64,000 nt of DNA. Source: JACCZR01 sp035296565 (GTDB lineage Bacteria; Actinomycetota; Thermoleophilia; Solirubrobacterales; Thermoleophilaceae). Every line of letters begins with the position of its first letter. Within the stretch, counting starts at the first letter, position 1. The translations under genes were made by a program, and so were the position numbers. Location of the stretch: the NCBI GenBank assembly GCA_035296565.1, contig DATHAQ010000010.1:16162-80161 (forward strand), given 5' to 3'. A model generated the notes under the pieces. It saw nothing but the letters and a program-made list of their open reading frames with translations. It was not told the DNA's origin and searched no databases. Shown piece after piece: positions 26,800 to 35,079 of the stretch.

Positions 26800-26823
26800 C
26801 GCCGCCGGCTGCGCGCGGCGGCG
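26800..26823 (+). terminator. GC-rich hairpin after the ABC exporter
   Basis: CGCCGCCG pairs with CGGCGGCG around an 8-nt loop; no T tract. It separates the exporter from hemB. Confidence 0.4.
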
Positions 26824-26856
26824 ACTGACGTCCGCGGCCGAAGAGGCGCCCGGGCC

Positions 26857-26862
26857 TACACT
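26857..26862 (+). promoter_or_regulatory. -10 hexamer TACACT, leaderless start of hemB
   Basis: TACACT, 9 nt, then ATG at 26872; no ribosome site. Confidence 0.6.
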
Positions 26863-26871
26863 GGACGGCCG

Positions 26872-27846
26872 ATGGCCTTCCCCGCCACCCGCATGCGCCG
26901 GCTGCGTCAGACGGGACTTCTCCGCGCGATGGTGCGCGAGACCGAGCTCACCCCCGCGCATCTCGTCCTGCCCATGTTCGTGCAGCTCGGCCAGGACAGC
27001 CGCACTCCGATCGAGGCGATGCCCGGTGTGGCGCGGCTGTCGATCTCTCACGCGGTCGAGGAGGCCGGCACAGCGCACGCGCTCGGCGTCCCGGCGGTGC
27101 TTCTGTTCGGCGTGCCGGCCGAGAAGGACGAGAAGGCCTCGGGCGCCTACGACGACGAGGGCGTGGTGCAGCTCGCGGTGCGGGCGATCAAGGAGGCCCA
27201 CCCGGAGCTGGTGGTGATCACAGACGTCTGCCTGTGCGCCTACACCTCGCACGGTCACTGCGGCGTGGTTCGGCCCGACGGCGCCGTCGACAACGACATC
27301 TCGCTGGAGCTGCTGGCCAAGACCGCCATCTCGCATGCGCACGCCGGAGCCGATGCGGTGGCGCCGAGCGACATGATGGACGGTCGCGTCGGCGCCCTGC
27401 GCTCGCAGCTCGACGCCGAGGACGGCAAGGACGTGCCGATCATCGCCTACTCGGCGAAGTTCGCCTCGGCGTTCTACGGGCCCTTCCGCGAGGCCGCCGA
27501 CTCGGCTCCGGCCTTCGGGGACCGCCGCACCTACCAGATGGACCCCGCCAACGCCGACGAGGCGGTGCGCGAGGCGCTGCTCGACGTGGACGAGGGCGCG
27601 GACATGGTCATGGTCAAGCCGGCCCTGCCCTATCTCGACGTCATCCGGCGGGTGAAGGAGGCCACGCGCGTGCCGGTAGCCGCCTACAACGTCAGCGGTG
27701 AGTACGCGATGGTCAAGGCGGCCGCCCGGGCGGGCTACCTCGACGAGCGCGCCACCGTCCTCGAGGGCCTGACCGCAATCCGCCGCGCGGGCGCCGACGT
27801 AGTCATCACGTACCACGCCAAGGAGGCCGCCCAGTGGCTCCAGTAG
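26872..27846 (+). CDS. hemB: Delta-aminolevulinic acid dehydratase (porphobilinogen synthase), zinc type
   Basis: The 324-residue enzyme condenses two 5-aminolevulinate into porphobilinogen. The zinc site DVCLCAYTSHGHCG has all three cysteines (Cys120, Cys122, Cys130), marking the Zn-dependent form. The two Schiff-base lysines are in YSAKFASAFYGPFR and MVKPALPYLD. Next come an AhbA-AhbB-like gene and hemL, so tetrapyrrole synthesis genes are clustered. Confidence 0.97.
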   Translation: MAFPATRMRRLRQTGLLRAMVRETELTPAHLVLPMFVQLGQDSRTPIEAMPGVARLSISHAVEEAGTAHALGVPAVLLFGVPAEKDEKASGAYDDEGVVQLAVRAIKEAHPELVVITDVCLCAYTSHGHCGVVRPDGAVDNDISLELLAKTAISHAHAGADAVAPSDMMDGRVGALRSQLDAEDGKDVPIIAYSAKFASAFYGPFREAADSAPAFGDRRTYQMDPANADEAVREALLDVDEGADMVMVKPALPYLDVIRRVKEATRVPVAAYNVSGEYAMVKAAARAGYLDERATVLEGLTAIRRAGADVVITYHAKEAAQWLQ

Positions 27847-28904
27847 TCCCGAAGGTTCGTGAGCGCAAGGGCGGCTCCGCCGTCCCGCTGGACGACACCG
27901 ACCGCCAGCTCCTCAACCTGCTGCAGGGCCAGTTCGCTCTCGAGGCACGGCCGTTCGCGCGCGTGGCCGAGCTGGCGGAGATTGGCGAGGACGAGGTGCT
28001 CGCCCGCACGAAGCGCATGCTCGACGAGCGCATCATCCGCCAGATCACGCCCATCTTCGACACCCGCGTCCTCGGCTACAGCTCGATGTTGGTGGCGGCG
28101 AAGGTGGATGCCGAGAACCCCCACCGCGCGGCGAAGATCGTCAACTCCCATCCCGGCGTCTCGCACAACTACCTGCGCGACCACGACTTCAACATGTGGT
28201 TCACCATCGCCACGGAGCCCGACTCGCGGCTCGGGCTCGAGGGCACGCTCGAGGTCCTCCAGGACCTCACCGGCGCCGAGTCGGTGCGCCAGCTGCCGAC
28301 GTTGAAGCTGTTCAAGATCCGCATGGACCTGGAGATGGAGGGCGACACGCAGGCGCTGGCCAGCGCCGGCGTGGCCGAGGACCCCAAGGAGCCAGACGCC
28401 ATCGAGCTGTCGGACCTGGACGTCGCGGTGATCCGCGCGCTGCAGGGCGACATGCCGGTGGTCCCCGAGCCCTACGGGCCCGCCGCGGCCGAGCTGGGCA
28501 TCGCCGTGCCGGAGCTGCTCGAGCAGCTCGAGTCGATGCAGGAGCGCAAGGCGCTGCGGCGGGTGGCGGCGATCCTCTTCCACCGCCGCGCGGGCTTCTC
28601 GGCCAACGGCATGGGCGTCTGGAAGGTGCCCGAGGGCAGGATCATGGAGCTGGCGCCGCAGATGGCTGCCTTCCGCGGGATCTCGCACTGCTACCAGCGC
28701 CCGACCTACCCGGACTGGCCCTACTCGGTCTTCACGATGGCCCACGGCCGCTCCAAGGAGGAGTGCGACGCGATCCTCGACTCGATCGCCGACTTCAGCG
28801 GCATCCACGAGCGCCGCACGCTCTACTCGTCGACCGAGTTCAAGAAGATCCGCCTCCTCTACTTCACCGACGCCCACAAAGAGTGGGAAGCGCAGTACGC
28901 GTAG
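27834..28904 (+). CDS. Fused AhbA-AhbB-like siroheme decarboxylase (Lrp/AsnC-fold)
   Basis: The 356-residue protein holds two homologous Lrp-like halves. Half one (about 18-165) has the winged helix LDDTDRQLLNLLQG and PGVSHNYLRDHDFNMWFTI; half two (about 190-345) has SDLDVAVIRALQGDMP, then HRRAGFSANGMGVWKVPE and GISHCYQRPTYPDWPYSVF. These motifs match siroheme decarboxylase AhbB and heme d1 NirDLGH proteins rather than ordinary Lrp regulators. AhbAB converts siroheme to 12,18-didecarboxysiroheme. GTG start overlaps hemB by 13 nt with AAGGAGG upstream. Automatic pipelines probably label it an AsnC regulator. Confidence 0.8.
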   Translation: MAPVVPKVRERKGGSAVPLDDTDRQLLNLLQGQFALEARPFARVAELAEIGEDEVLARTKRMLDERIIRQITPIFDTRVLGYSSMLVAAKVDAENPHRAAKIVNSHPGVSHNYLRDHDFNMWFTIATEPDSRLGLEGTLEVLQDLTGAESVRQLPTLKLFKIRMDLEMEGDTQALASAGVAEDPKEPDAIELSDLDVAVIRALQGDMPVVPEPYGPAAAELGIAVPELLEQLESMQERKALRRVAAILFHRRAGFSANGMGVWKVPEGRIMELAPQMAAFRGISHCYQRPTYPDWPYSVFTMAHGRSKEECDAILDSIADFSGIHERRTLYSSTEFKKIRLLYFTDAHKEWEAQYA

Positions 28905-30169
28905 AGGACAGGAGCGCGGAGCTCTACGCCCGCGCGGCCGGGCTCCTTCCCGGCGGCGTGAACTCCCCGGTGCGGGCCATGGGCTCGATCGGCCGCGACC
29001 CGCTGTTCGCCGCCGCCGGTGACGGCGCGCAGCTGACCGACGCCGACGGCAACCGCTACGTGGACTGGGTCATGTCCTGGGGCCCGCTCGTCGCCGGCCA
29101 TGCCCACCCGCGCGTGGTGGAGGCGGTGACCGAGGCGGCGCACAGGGGGACCAGCTTCGGCGCTCCCACCGAGGCCGAGGTGGAGCTGGCCGCCGAGGTG
29201 AGCGAGCGCGTCCCGAGCGCCGAGATGGTGCGCATGGTGTCCTCGGGCACCGAGGCGGGCATGAGCGCCGTGCGCTTGGCGCGCGCCACGACCGGCCGCA
29301 CCCGCCTCCTCAAGTTCGCGGGCGCCTACCACGGCCACTCCGACGCCCTCCTGGCCGAGGCTGGCTCCGGGGTGGCCACCCAGGGGATCCCGGGTAGCCC
29401 GGGCGTCCCCGAGGCGGTGACGGCAGACACGGTGGTGGTGCCCTGGAACGACTTCGAGGCCGTGGAGCGCGCGGCGGCCGAGCACGACCTCGCCGCGATC
29501 CTGGCGGAGCCGCTGCCCGCCAACATGGGCCTGGTTCCGCCGGCCGAGGGCTTCCTTGCCCACCTGCGGGCCACCGCGGACCGCAGCGGTGCCCTGCTGG
29601 TCCTCGACGAGGTGATATCCGGTTTCCGCGTGGCGCGCGGCGGCGCCCAGGAGCGCGAGGGCGTGACACCCGACCTGAGCGTGCTGGGCAAGGTCATCGG
29701 CGGTGGCCTGCCGGCAGCTGCCTTCGCCGGCCCGCGCGAGCTGATGGAACGGGTCGCTCCGGCGGGGGACGTCTACCAGGCCGGCACGCTCTCGGGAAAC
29801 CCGCTCGCCACCGCGGCCGGGCTGGCCACGCTGCGGCTGCTCGACGACGCGGCCTACGAGCGGCTGACCGCCACCACGCGGCGACTGGCGGAGGGCCTGG
29901 AAAAGGCCGCCACGTCCGCGAGCGTGCCCGTGCAGGTGGCGTGGACCACGGGACTGCTCACAGTCTTCTTCTCCGAGCGGCCGGTGGCGAGCTTCGCGGA
30001 CGCCCAAGCGTGCGACCGGGAGGCCCACGGCACGTTCTGCCGCGGGCTGCTCGAGCGCGGGGTCTACCCGCCGCCCTCGCAGTTCGAAGCGTGGTTCCCC
30101 TCCCTGGCCCACGGCGACGAGGAGGTGGACCGCACCGTGGAGGCCGCGGCGGAGGCGTTTCGATCGTGA
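28883..30169 (+). CDS. hemL: Glutamate-1-semialdehyde 2,1-aminomutase
   Basis: From GTG 28883 the protein has 428 residues, typical of HemL. Visible are LLPGGVNSPVRAM, MVSSGTEAGMSAVRLAR, the PLP aspartate in VLDEVISGFRV and the PLP lysine in VLGKVIGGGLPAAAFAG, plus the YQAGTLSGNPLA motif. It makes 5-aminolevulinate in the C5 pathway. The start overlaps the preceding gene by 22 nt and is the only canonical start that preserves the RSAELYARA... N-terminus. Confidence 0.95.
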   Translation: MGSAVRVEDRSAELYARAAGLLPGGVNSPVRAMGSIGRDPLFAAAGDGAQLTDADGNRYVDWVMSWGPLVAGHAHPRVVEAVTEAAHRGTSFGAPTEAEVELAAEVSERVPSAEMVRMVSSGTEAGMSAVRLARATTGRTRLLKFAGAYHGHSDALLAEAGSGVATQGIPGSPGVPEAVTADTVVVPWNDFEAVERAAAEHDLAAILAEPLPANMGLVPPAEGFLAHLRATADRSGALLVLDEVISGFRVARGGAQEREGVTPDLSVLGKVIGGGLPAAAFAGPRELMERVAPAGDVYQAGTLSGNPLATAAGLATLRLLDDAAYERLTATTRRLAEGLEKAATSASVPVQVAWTTGLLTVFFSERPVASFADAQACDREAHGTFCRGLLERGVYPPPSQFEAWFPSLAHGDEEVDRTVEAAAEAFRS

Positions 30170-30537
30170 GCGCCCTGCGAGAGCTCGTCGAGGCCGCCGA
30201 TCCGGCGCTCGTCGAGCACGCCGTGGCGGACCCGGGACCGGGCCGTTTCGCGAGTGTGACCAATCGCACACGAGGTTTCGTGCTGGAGGCGGTGCGCGAG
30301 GCCTACGAGCTGCACTACGGCACCCCGCGCGCCTTCGAGGAGCTCGATGACGACCTGCGGCTCCTGGGCGGCGATGCCCTCTACGCCCTGGGTTTGTCCC
30401 GCTTGGCGCGGGAAGGCGACCTCGAGGCGGTGGCCGAGCTGGCCGACCTCATCACCGACTGCGCCCGCGCCCAGGCGGCCGGCGACCCGGTGACCGCCGA
30501 GCGCGCGTGGGCCGCCACAGAGGAGCGTTTGGCGTGA
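30166..30537 (+). CDS. Small helical protein of unknown function
   Basis: A 123-residue soluble protein that starts with GTG overlapping the hemL stop (GTGA). It is Ala/Leu/Glu-rich and helical, with LRELVEAADPALVEHAVADPGPGR at the N-terminus and a conserved-looking YALGLSRLAREGDLEAVAELADLI segment. I do not recognise a family. It could be an assembly or regulatory partner of the downstream bc complex or of HemL, but that is position only. Confidence 0.7.
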   Translation: MSALRELVEAADPALVEHAVADPGPGRFASVTNRTRGFVLEAVREAYELHYGTPRAFEELDDDLRLLGGDALYALGLSRLAREGDLEAVAELADLITDCARAQAAGDPVTAERAWAATEERLA

Positions 30538-30567
30538 TCTGCCTCGGCACCTTGCGCGCCGCACTCG

Positions 30568-30573
30568 TATCCT
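30568..30573 (+). promoter_or_regulatory. Candidate -10 TATCCT of qcrABC
   Basis: TATCCT lies 13 nt before the qcrA GTG; GAGGG (30577-30581) between them may be the ribosome site. Confidence 0.4.
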
Positions 30574-30586
30574 TCTGAGGGCAGCC

Positions 30587-31264
30587 GTGGCCGACCGTTC
30601 GGGACAGAAGAGCAAGCGTAAGTCGCGCTACACCGCAGACCGCGACGTCGCCGGCGCATTCGAGGGCGAGACCATGACCCGCCGGGGTCTGATGACCGGC
30701 GGCGCGCTGGCCGCGGGAGGCATCGCCTCGGCCGCCTTCGGGCTCCCCGCGCTCGGCTTCGCCATCGGCCCGCTGTTCGAGGATCAGGAGCCCGACCAGT
30801 GGCAGGACGTCGGGCCGGTGTCCGACTTCAACACCGAGGCCTACGTCCCGCGGGTGATCAACATCGTTGCCGAGATCGGCGAGGCCGGGAAGACAACCAT
30901 CTATGTGCGCAAGGCCCTGCCGAGCGACAAGAGCCCCAGCGACAAGCCGGGAGTCGAGCCGCTGCCGATGGTGGCCATCTCGACGCGCTGTGCGCACCTG
31001 GGCTGCCCGGTCCGTTACATCCAGGCCTCTCAGCGCTTCGTCTGTCCCTGTCACGGCGGTGTGTACGACAGCCAGGGCGCTGTCGCCGGCGGGCCGCCCG
31101 TGCGCCCGCTGGACCGCTTCTACAACCGCGTCCGCAACGGACGTGTGGAGATCGGCGACCGCTTCTCCCTGAACTCCAAGCTGGACCGTTTCAAGCCACG
31201 CGACCCGTCGAACCACCTCGACGGGCTGTGGCAGTATCTCTACCCCTCGAGGCCGACCACATGA
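30587..31264 (+). CDS. qcrA: Menaquinol-cytochrome c reductase Rieske subunit
   Basis: The 225-residue protein has a basic N-terminus, a twin-arginine-like TRRGLMTGG followed by one hydrophobic anchor (about 36-62), and the Rieske fold. Cluster ligands are Cys135/His137 in CAHLGC and Cys153/His156 in CPCHGG, with Cys140 and Cys155 for the disulfide. The Tat genes at 35.7-36.8 kb may export it. It heads qcrABC. Confidence 0.95.
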   Translation: MADRSGQKSKRKSRYTADRDVAGAFEGETMTRRGLMTGGALAAGGIASAAFGLPALGFAIGPLFEDQEPDQWQDVGPVSDFNTEAYVPRVINIVAEIGEAGKTTIYVRKALPSDKSPSDKPGVEPLPMVAISTRCAHLGCPVRYIQASQRFVCPCHGGVYDSQGAVAGGPPVRPLDRFYNRVRNGRVEIGDRFSLNSKLDRFKPRDPSNHLDGLWQYLYPSRPTT

Positions 31265-32118
31265 AGCTCCCCTCCCCGCCGCTTCCGAAGTTCCTCCGCC
31301 CCACGCCGCCCCGCCCCGGACGCGACGGGAACGGCGACGGCAATGGGGCCGAGCCGGGCCGCAACGGTGGAACGACCACCAAGGAGCCGGGCATCGCCGA
31401 GAAGGCCAAGGACGTCTCGGTCGAGGGCGCCGCGGCGGCGGTCGGCTACGTCGACGAGCGCACCGGGATGAGCCCCTTCCTGCGGGGCTTCCTCTACCGG
31501 AAGACGCCGCGGGGCAACACCTGGTTCTACACGCTCGGCTCGGCCACGATGTTCGCCTTCATCTCGCAGGCGGTTACCGGCGTGTTCCTGGCGATGTACT
31601 ACGAGCCCGACCCTGCGCGTGCCTACGACTCGGCGTCGCACATCACCAACGAGGTCTTCCTCGGCGAGTTCGTGCGCGGCATGCACCGCTGGGGATCGAC
31701 GGTGATGATCATCCTGATCTTCCTGCACATGGGGCGCGTGTTCATCTTCGGCGCCTACAAGTACCCGCGCGAGATCAACTGGGTCATCGGCGTGGTGCTG
31801 CTGGTCCTAACGATGGCGATGGGCTTCACCGGCTACCTGCTGCCCTTCGACCAGCGGTCCTTCTGGGCCACTGTGGTCGGCGTGAACATCAACGCGTCGG
31901 GGCCGGTGATGGGTCCCTACCTCGCGGACTTCCTCAGAGGCGGCGCCGAGTTCGGCCAGGCCACGTTGTCGCGCTTCTACGCGATCCACATGCTGCTGAT
32001 ACCCGGGCTCATCGCGGCGCTGATCGGCGCGCACCTGTACCTGGTGTCCAAGCTCGGCACCACCGCGCCGCCGTGGATCAAGGCGGAGAAGAAGAAGCTG
32101 CACGAAGAGGCGATCTAG
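31261..32118 (+). CDS. qcrB: Cytochrome b6-like subunit of the bc complex
   Basis: The 285-residue protein starts ATG 31261 overlapping the qcrA stop (ATGA). After a Gly/Asn-rich N-terminal extension (about 1-70) come four transmembrane helices with two heme-ligating His pairs, in GMHRWGSTVMIILIFLHMGR and RFYAIHMLLIP...GAHLYLVSK. Length and four-helix layout are of b6 type, not the eight-helix cytochrome b usual in actinobacteria. The N-terminal extension is unusual and poor in structure. Confidence 0.93.
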   Translation: MKLPSPPLPKFLRPTPPRPGRDGNGDGNGAEPGRNGGTTTKEPGIAEKAKDVSVEGAAAAVGYVDERTGMSPFLRGFLYRKTPRGNTWFYTLGSATMFAFISQAVTGVFLAMYYEPDPARAYDSASHITNEVFLGEFVRGMHRWGSTVMIILIFLHMGRVFIFGAYKYPREINWVIGVVLLVLTMAMGFTGYLLPFDQRSFWATVVGVNINASGPVMGPYLADFLRGGAEFGQATLSRFYAIHMLLIPGLIAALIGAHLYLVSKLGTTAPPWIKAEKKKLHEEAI

Positions 32119-32211
32119 CTTGGCGGCCACCCCCTCGACTGACCCGCCGGCCCCGCCAGCTACGCCCAGCCGCGCGGCAGAGCCGAACCCTGACTGCGGG
32201 GGCGACGGCTA

Positions 32212-32928
32212 ATGGACGCTCGCCAGAAGGAGCAGTACCTCCGCGAGTACTCGATCCTGAAGGGGGAGGGGAAGCCGTTCTTCCCCTATGCGGTCTACAA
32301 GGACGGCGCGATGGCCTGCATCGTGCTGCTGGTCATTATCACGATGGCGATCCTGTTCGGTGCCGAGCTCGGGCCGCGCGCCGACCCGACCACGACGACC
32401 TATACGCCGCGGCCGGAGTGGTACTTCTTCTTCCTCTTCGAGCTGCTGCGGGTGGTCAAGCCGCCGGCGCTGGTCTTTCTGGCCACGATCGGCATCCCCA
32501 CCATCTGCTTGATCCTGCTGATCATCCTGCCCTTCATCGACCGGGGACCGGAGCGCCATCCCCTGCGGCGCCCGATCGCCATGACGGCCGCGGTGGCCAC
32601 GATCGGCGCCATGGCCTACCTGACGGTGCTCGGCGCCCTCGCCGGCGCCCCGACCGAGATCGAGCTGGCCACCTCGCCGGCGCTCGAGGACGGCAAGGAG
32701 ATCACGGCGTCCTCCGGCTGCCTGGGCTGCCACAAGATCGGGGAGAACGGAAACACCCTCGGCCCGCCCCTGACCAACATCGGCGACCGGCTGGGACCGG
32801 ACGCGATCGCTCGCACGCTGGTCAACCCGACGGCGCCCATGCCGAAGTACGACACGCTTCGCGAGCGCAACCCGGAGCAGTTCGACAAGCTCGTCCAGTA
32901 CGTCGCGTCGCTGAAGTCCGAGCAGTAG
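32212..32928 (+). CDS. qcrC: Subunit IV-cytochrome c fusion of the bc complex
   Basis: The 238-residue protein joins a subunit-IV-like part (three helices; quinol-site PEWYFFFLFELLR at about residues 67-79, where b6f and bc1 have PEWY/PEWF) to a C-terminal class I cytochrome c with CLGCH heme site (about 168-172) and a distal Met in APMPKYD. This is the arrangement of Bacillus QcrC. The complex oxidises menaquinol and passes electrons to cytochrome c or an oxidase. Confidence 0.93.
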   Translation: MDARQKEQYLREYSILKGEGKPFFPYAVYKDGAMACIVLLVIITMAILFGAELGPRADPTTTTYTPRPEWYFFFLFELLRVVKPPALVFLATIGIPTICLILLIILPFIDRGPERHPLRRPIAMTAAVATIGAMAYLTVLGALAGAPTEIELATSPALEDGKEITASSGCLGCHKIGENGNTLGPPLTNIGDRLGPDAIARTLVNPTAPMPKYDTLRERNPEQFDKLVQYVASLKSEQ

Positions 32929-32940
32929 CCCGGCTGGCTT

Positions 32941-33630
32941 GTGACCGGTAGCTCGGGCACCCTCCCCGAGAACCAGGTGCGGGCGATGTTCGACCGCATC
33001 GCCCGCGTCTACGACCGCATGAACTCGGTTATGACCGCCGGGCTCGACCAGCGCTGGCGCCGCCGCGCCGCCGACCTGGCGGCGGTGGGGCCGGGGGACC
33101 GCGCGCTCGACGTCGCCACCGGCACCGGCGACCTGGCCATCGAGCTCAGGAGCCGCGGGGCCGAGGTGACGGGGCTGGACTTCTCCGAGGAGATGCTCTC
33201 CCTGGCCCGGGACAAGGAGCCCGCCATCGACTGGCTCCCGGGCAACGCGCTGGCGCTGCCCTTCGGCGAGGGCGAGTTCGCGGCCGCGACGGTCGGCTTC
33301 GGGGCGCGCAACTTCGACGACCTCTCGCGCGGGCTCGGGGAGATGACGCGCGTGGTCCGCCCGGGCGGGCGGGTGGTGGTGTTGGAGATCACCGTCCCGC
33401 AGCGCCCGCCGCTGTCATGGTTCTTCGGCCTCTGGTTCGACCGGATCGTGCCCCAGCTCGGGCGCGTGGCAGGCGACTCCGACGCCTACGACTACCTGCC
33501 GAGCTCGGTGCGCCGCTTCCCCGGGCCCGAGGGGCTGGCCGCGCACATGGACGCCGCGGGGCTCGGCGACGTGCGCTGGGTGTTGACCGCCGGCGGCATC
33601 ATCGCCCTGCACGTCGGGACGGTGAGGTGA
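32941..33630 (+). CDS. menG: Demethylmenaquinone methyltransferase
   Basis: The 229-residue SAM methyltransferase of the UbiE/MenG family opens VRAMFDRIARVYDRMNSVMT, then LDVATGTGDLAIEL, NALALPFGEGEFAAATVGFGARNF and PGGRVVVLEIT. It performs the last step of menaquinone synthesis; in an organism with a polyprenyl synthase and a QcrABC menaquinol reductase as neighbours the menaquinone role is favoured over ubiquinone. GTG start. Confidence 0.93.
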   Translation: MTGSSGTLPENQVRAMFDRIARVYDRMNSVMTAGLDQRWRRRAADLAAVGPGDRALDVATGTGDLAIELRSRGAEVTGLDFSEEMLSLARDKEPAIDWLPGNALALPFGEGEFAAATVGFGARNFDDLSRGLGEMTRVVRPGGRVVVLEITVPQRPPLSWFFGLWFDRIVPQLGRVAGDSDAYDYLPSSVRRFPGPEGLAAHMDAAGLGDVRWVLTAGGIIALHVGTVR

Positions 33631-34601
33631 GCACGCCCGCCGAGCTCGCGCCGGTGCTCGAGGCCGGCGGCGTCGAGCTCTCCCGCCAGATGCACCGAAC
33701 CGAGAGCAGGCTGGCCGAGGTGGCCGAGGGCCACGGCGCGGACCTCAGCGCTCACGCGTCAGGAACGCTGTCGGCAGGCGGCAAGCGCCTGCGGCCGTTG
33801 CTGGTCTTCCTCTGCGCCGCCGACGGAGGCCCGGCGCTGCCCGCGGCGGTGGCCGTCGAGCTGCTGCACATGGCCACGCTGGTGCACGACGACGTGCTCG
33901 ACCGCGCGGAGCTGCGCCGCGGGAGCCCGACGGTCTTCAGCTCCGGAGGCCGCGAGGCCGCCACCGCCACCGGGGACCTGCTCTTCTCGCGCGCGTTCGC
34001 CGAGCTGACGACCACCGGGAGCGCCGAGGCCGTAAGGGTCCTCTCGGAGGCCTCCGACGGCCTGGTGCGCGGCGAGCTCATGCAGCGCGCCGACGCCTGG
34101 TCGGCCGAGGTGACGCCCGAGCGCTACCTCGAGCGCTGCCGTCTGAAGACCGCGACGCTCTTCGAGGCCGCCTGCCGCATGGGCGCCCTGCTGGGCGGCG
34201 GGGCGGACGCCGCCGATGCCCTGGGCCGCTTCGGTGAGCACATCGGGCTGGCCTTCCAGCTGCTCGACGACGTGCTCGACGTCTCGGGGCCACCCGAGCG
34301 CACCGGCAAGCCGCGTGGCGCCGACCTGCTGGACGGCACGGTCACCCTGCCGCTGATCCTCGCCCGCCGGCGCGACCCCGAGCTGGCTGCCCTGGATCTG
34401 CGCCAGGCCATGATCGGCCCCGCCCGCGCGGCCGCAGTGTGTGACCACATAGCCACCTCCGGCGCCCTCGGCGACGTGCGTACCGAGGCACTGCGCCACG
34501 TGGCCGAGGCGAAGGCCGCTCTGACCGGCCTCGAGCTGCCGGACGCCCGCCGGCGCGCGCTCAACCTCGTGGCCGACGGGGTTGTGGAGCGCTATGCCTG
34601 A
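33627..34601 (+). CDS. Polyprenyl diphosphate synthase (menaquinone side chain)
   Basis: The 324-residue trans-isoprenyl synthase starts GTG 33627, overlapping the menG stop (GTGA). It has FARM HDDVLDRAELRRG and SARM QLLDDVLDVSG, both DDxxD, and GGKRLRPLLVFL. Neighbouring menG suggests it makes the hepta- to nonaprenyl tail of menaquinone (HepT/IspB/GrcC type). Chain length cannot be read reliably. Confidence 0.9.
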   Translation: MSTPAELAPVLEAGGVELSRQMHRTESRLAEVAEGHGADLSAHASGTLSAGGKRLRPLLVFLCAADGGPALPAAVAVELLHMATLVHDDVLDRAELRRGSPTVFSSGGREAATATGDLLFSRAFAELTTTGSAEAVRVLSEASDGLVRGELMQRADAWSAEVTPERYLERCRLKTATLFEAACRMGALLGGGADAADALGRFGEHIGLAFQLLDDVLDVSGPPERTGKPRGADLLDGTVTLPLILARRRDPELAALDLRQAMIGPARAAAVCDHIATSGALGDVRTEALRHVAEAKAALTGLELPDARRRALNLVADGVVERYA

Positions 34602-34606
34602 CCGTG

Positions 34607-35020
34607 CTAGAAGTCCTCGGGAAGGACCGCGTCCACGCGCAGCGCGTCGACGAAGCGGTCGATCTCCTCGGTGAGATTGGCCCGCAGCAGCCGCCGGTAG
34701 TCGCGGTCGAGGAGGTCGACGCCATCGTCGAGCTGCTCGTCGAAGCTCTCGACCGTCTCCTGGGTGAAGACCCCCTCGCGCTCGTGCCCGCAATTGGGGC
34801 AGCGGAGGATCACGGACCAGTGGGAGGGGCCGGCCTCCTGCCACTCGGCGGGGTAGACCATCCGGCACCCGCAGGCCACGCAGACGCTCGGGTCCTGCTC
34901 GGGGGGCTCGGCACGGCCGTGGCTCGTCTCGGCAGGGCGCTCGGAAAAGAGCACGACCTCGATGGTCTTGCCGCTCGGCAGGACCACCTTCTTGACCTGG
35001 TGGGGTCCCTCTCCGTCCAT
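34607..35020 (-). CDS. Zinc-ribbon protein of unknown function
   Basis: A 137-residue protein with one treble-clef/ribbon: VCVACGCRMVYP ... LRCPNCGHERE, giving two Cys-x-x-Cys pairs about 28 residues apart. Before it is a short KVVLPSGKTIEVVLFSE strand; after it an acidic helical segment rich in Asp/Glu (FDEQLDDGVDLLDRDYRRLLRANL). It converges on the prenyl synthase gene and diverges from dcd. I know no assigned function; nucleic-acid or protein binding is possible. Confidence 0.7.
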   Translation of the reverse strand: MDGEGPHQVKKVVLPSGKTIEVVLFSERPAETSHGRAEPPEQDPSVCVACGCRMVYPAEWQEAGPSHWSVILRCPNCGHEREGVFTQETVESFDEQLDDGVDLLDRDYRRLLRANLTEEIDRFVDALRVDAVLPEDF

Positions 35021-35064
35021 CTCCGAGGGATATCGGCAGCGATGGAGGCGACTTGAGCAGCACC

Positions 35065-35070
35065 TACACT
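35065..35070 (+). promoter_or_regulatory. -10 hexamer TACACT, leaderless start of dcd
   Basis: TACACT, 9 nt, then GTG at 35080. This spacing decides the dcd start over the TTG at 35053. Confidence 0.6.
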
Positions 35071-35079
35071 CACGCGGGC

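Noticed and set aside
26775..26871. Riboswitch ahead of hemB
   Set aside because: The 97-bp gap holds a simple GC hairpin and a leaderless-type -10; there is no room for a leader RNA after the -10.
27834..28904. Ordinary Lrp/AsnC transcription regulator
   Set aside because: Two full Lrp-like halves and the AhbB-specific motifs, in a hem gene cluster, fit siroheme decarboxylase better.
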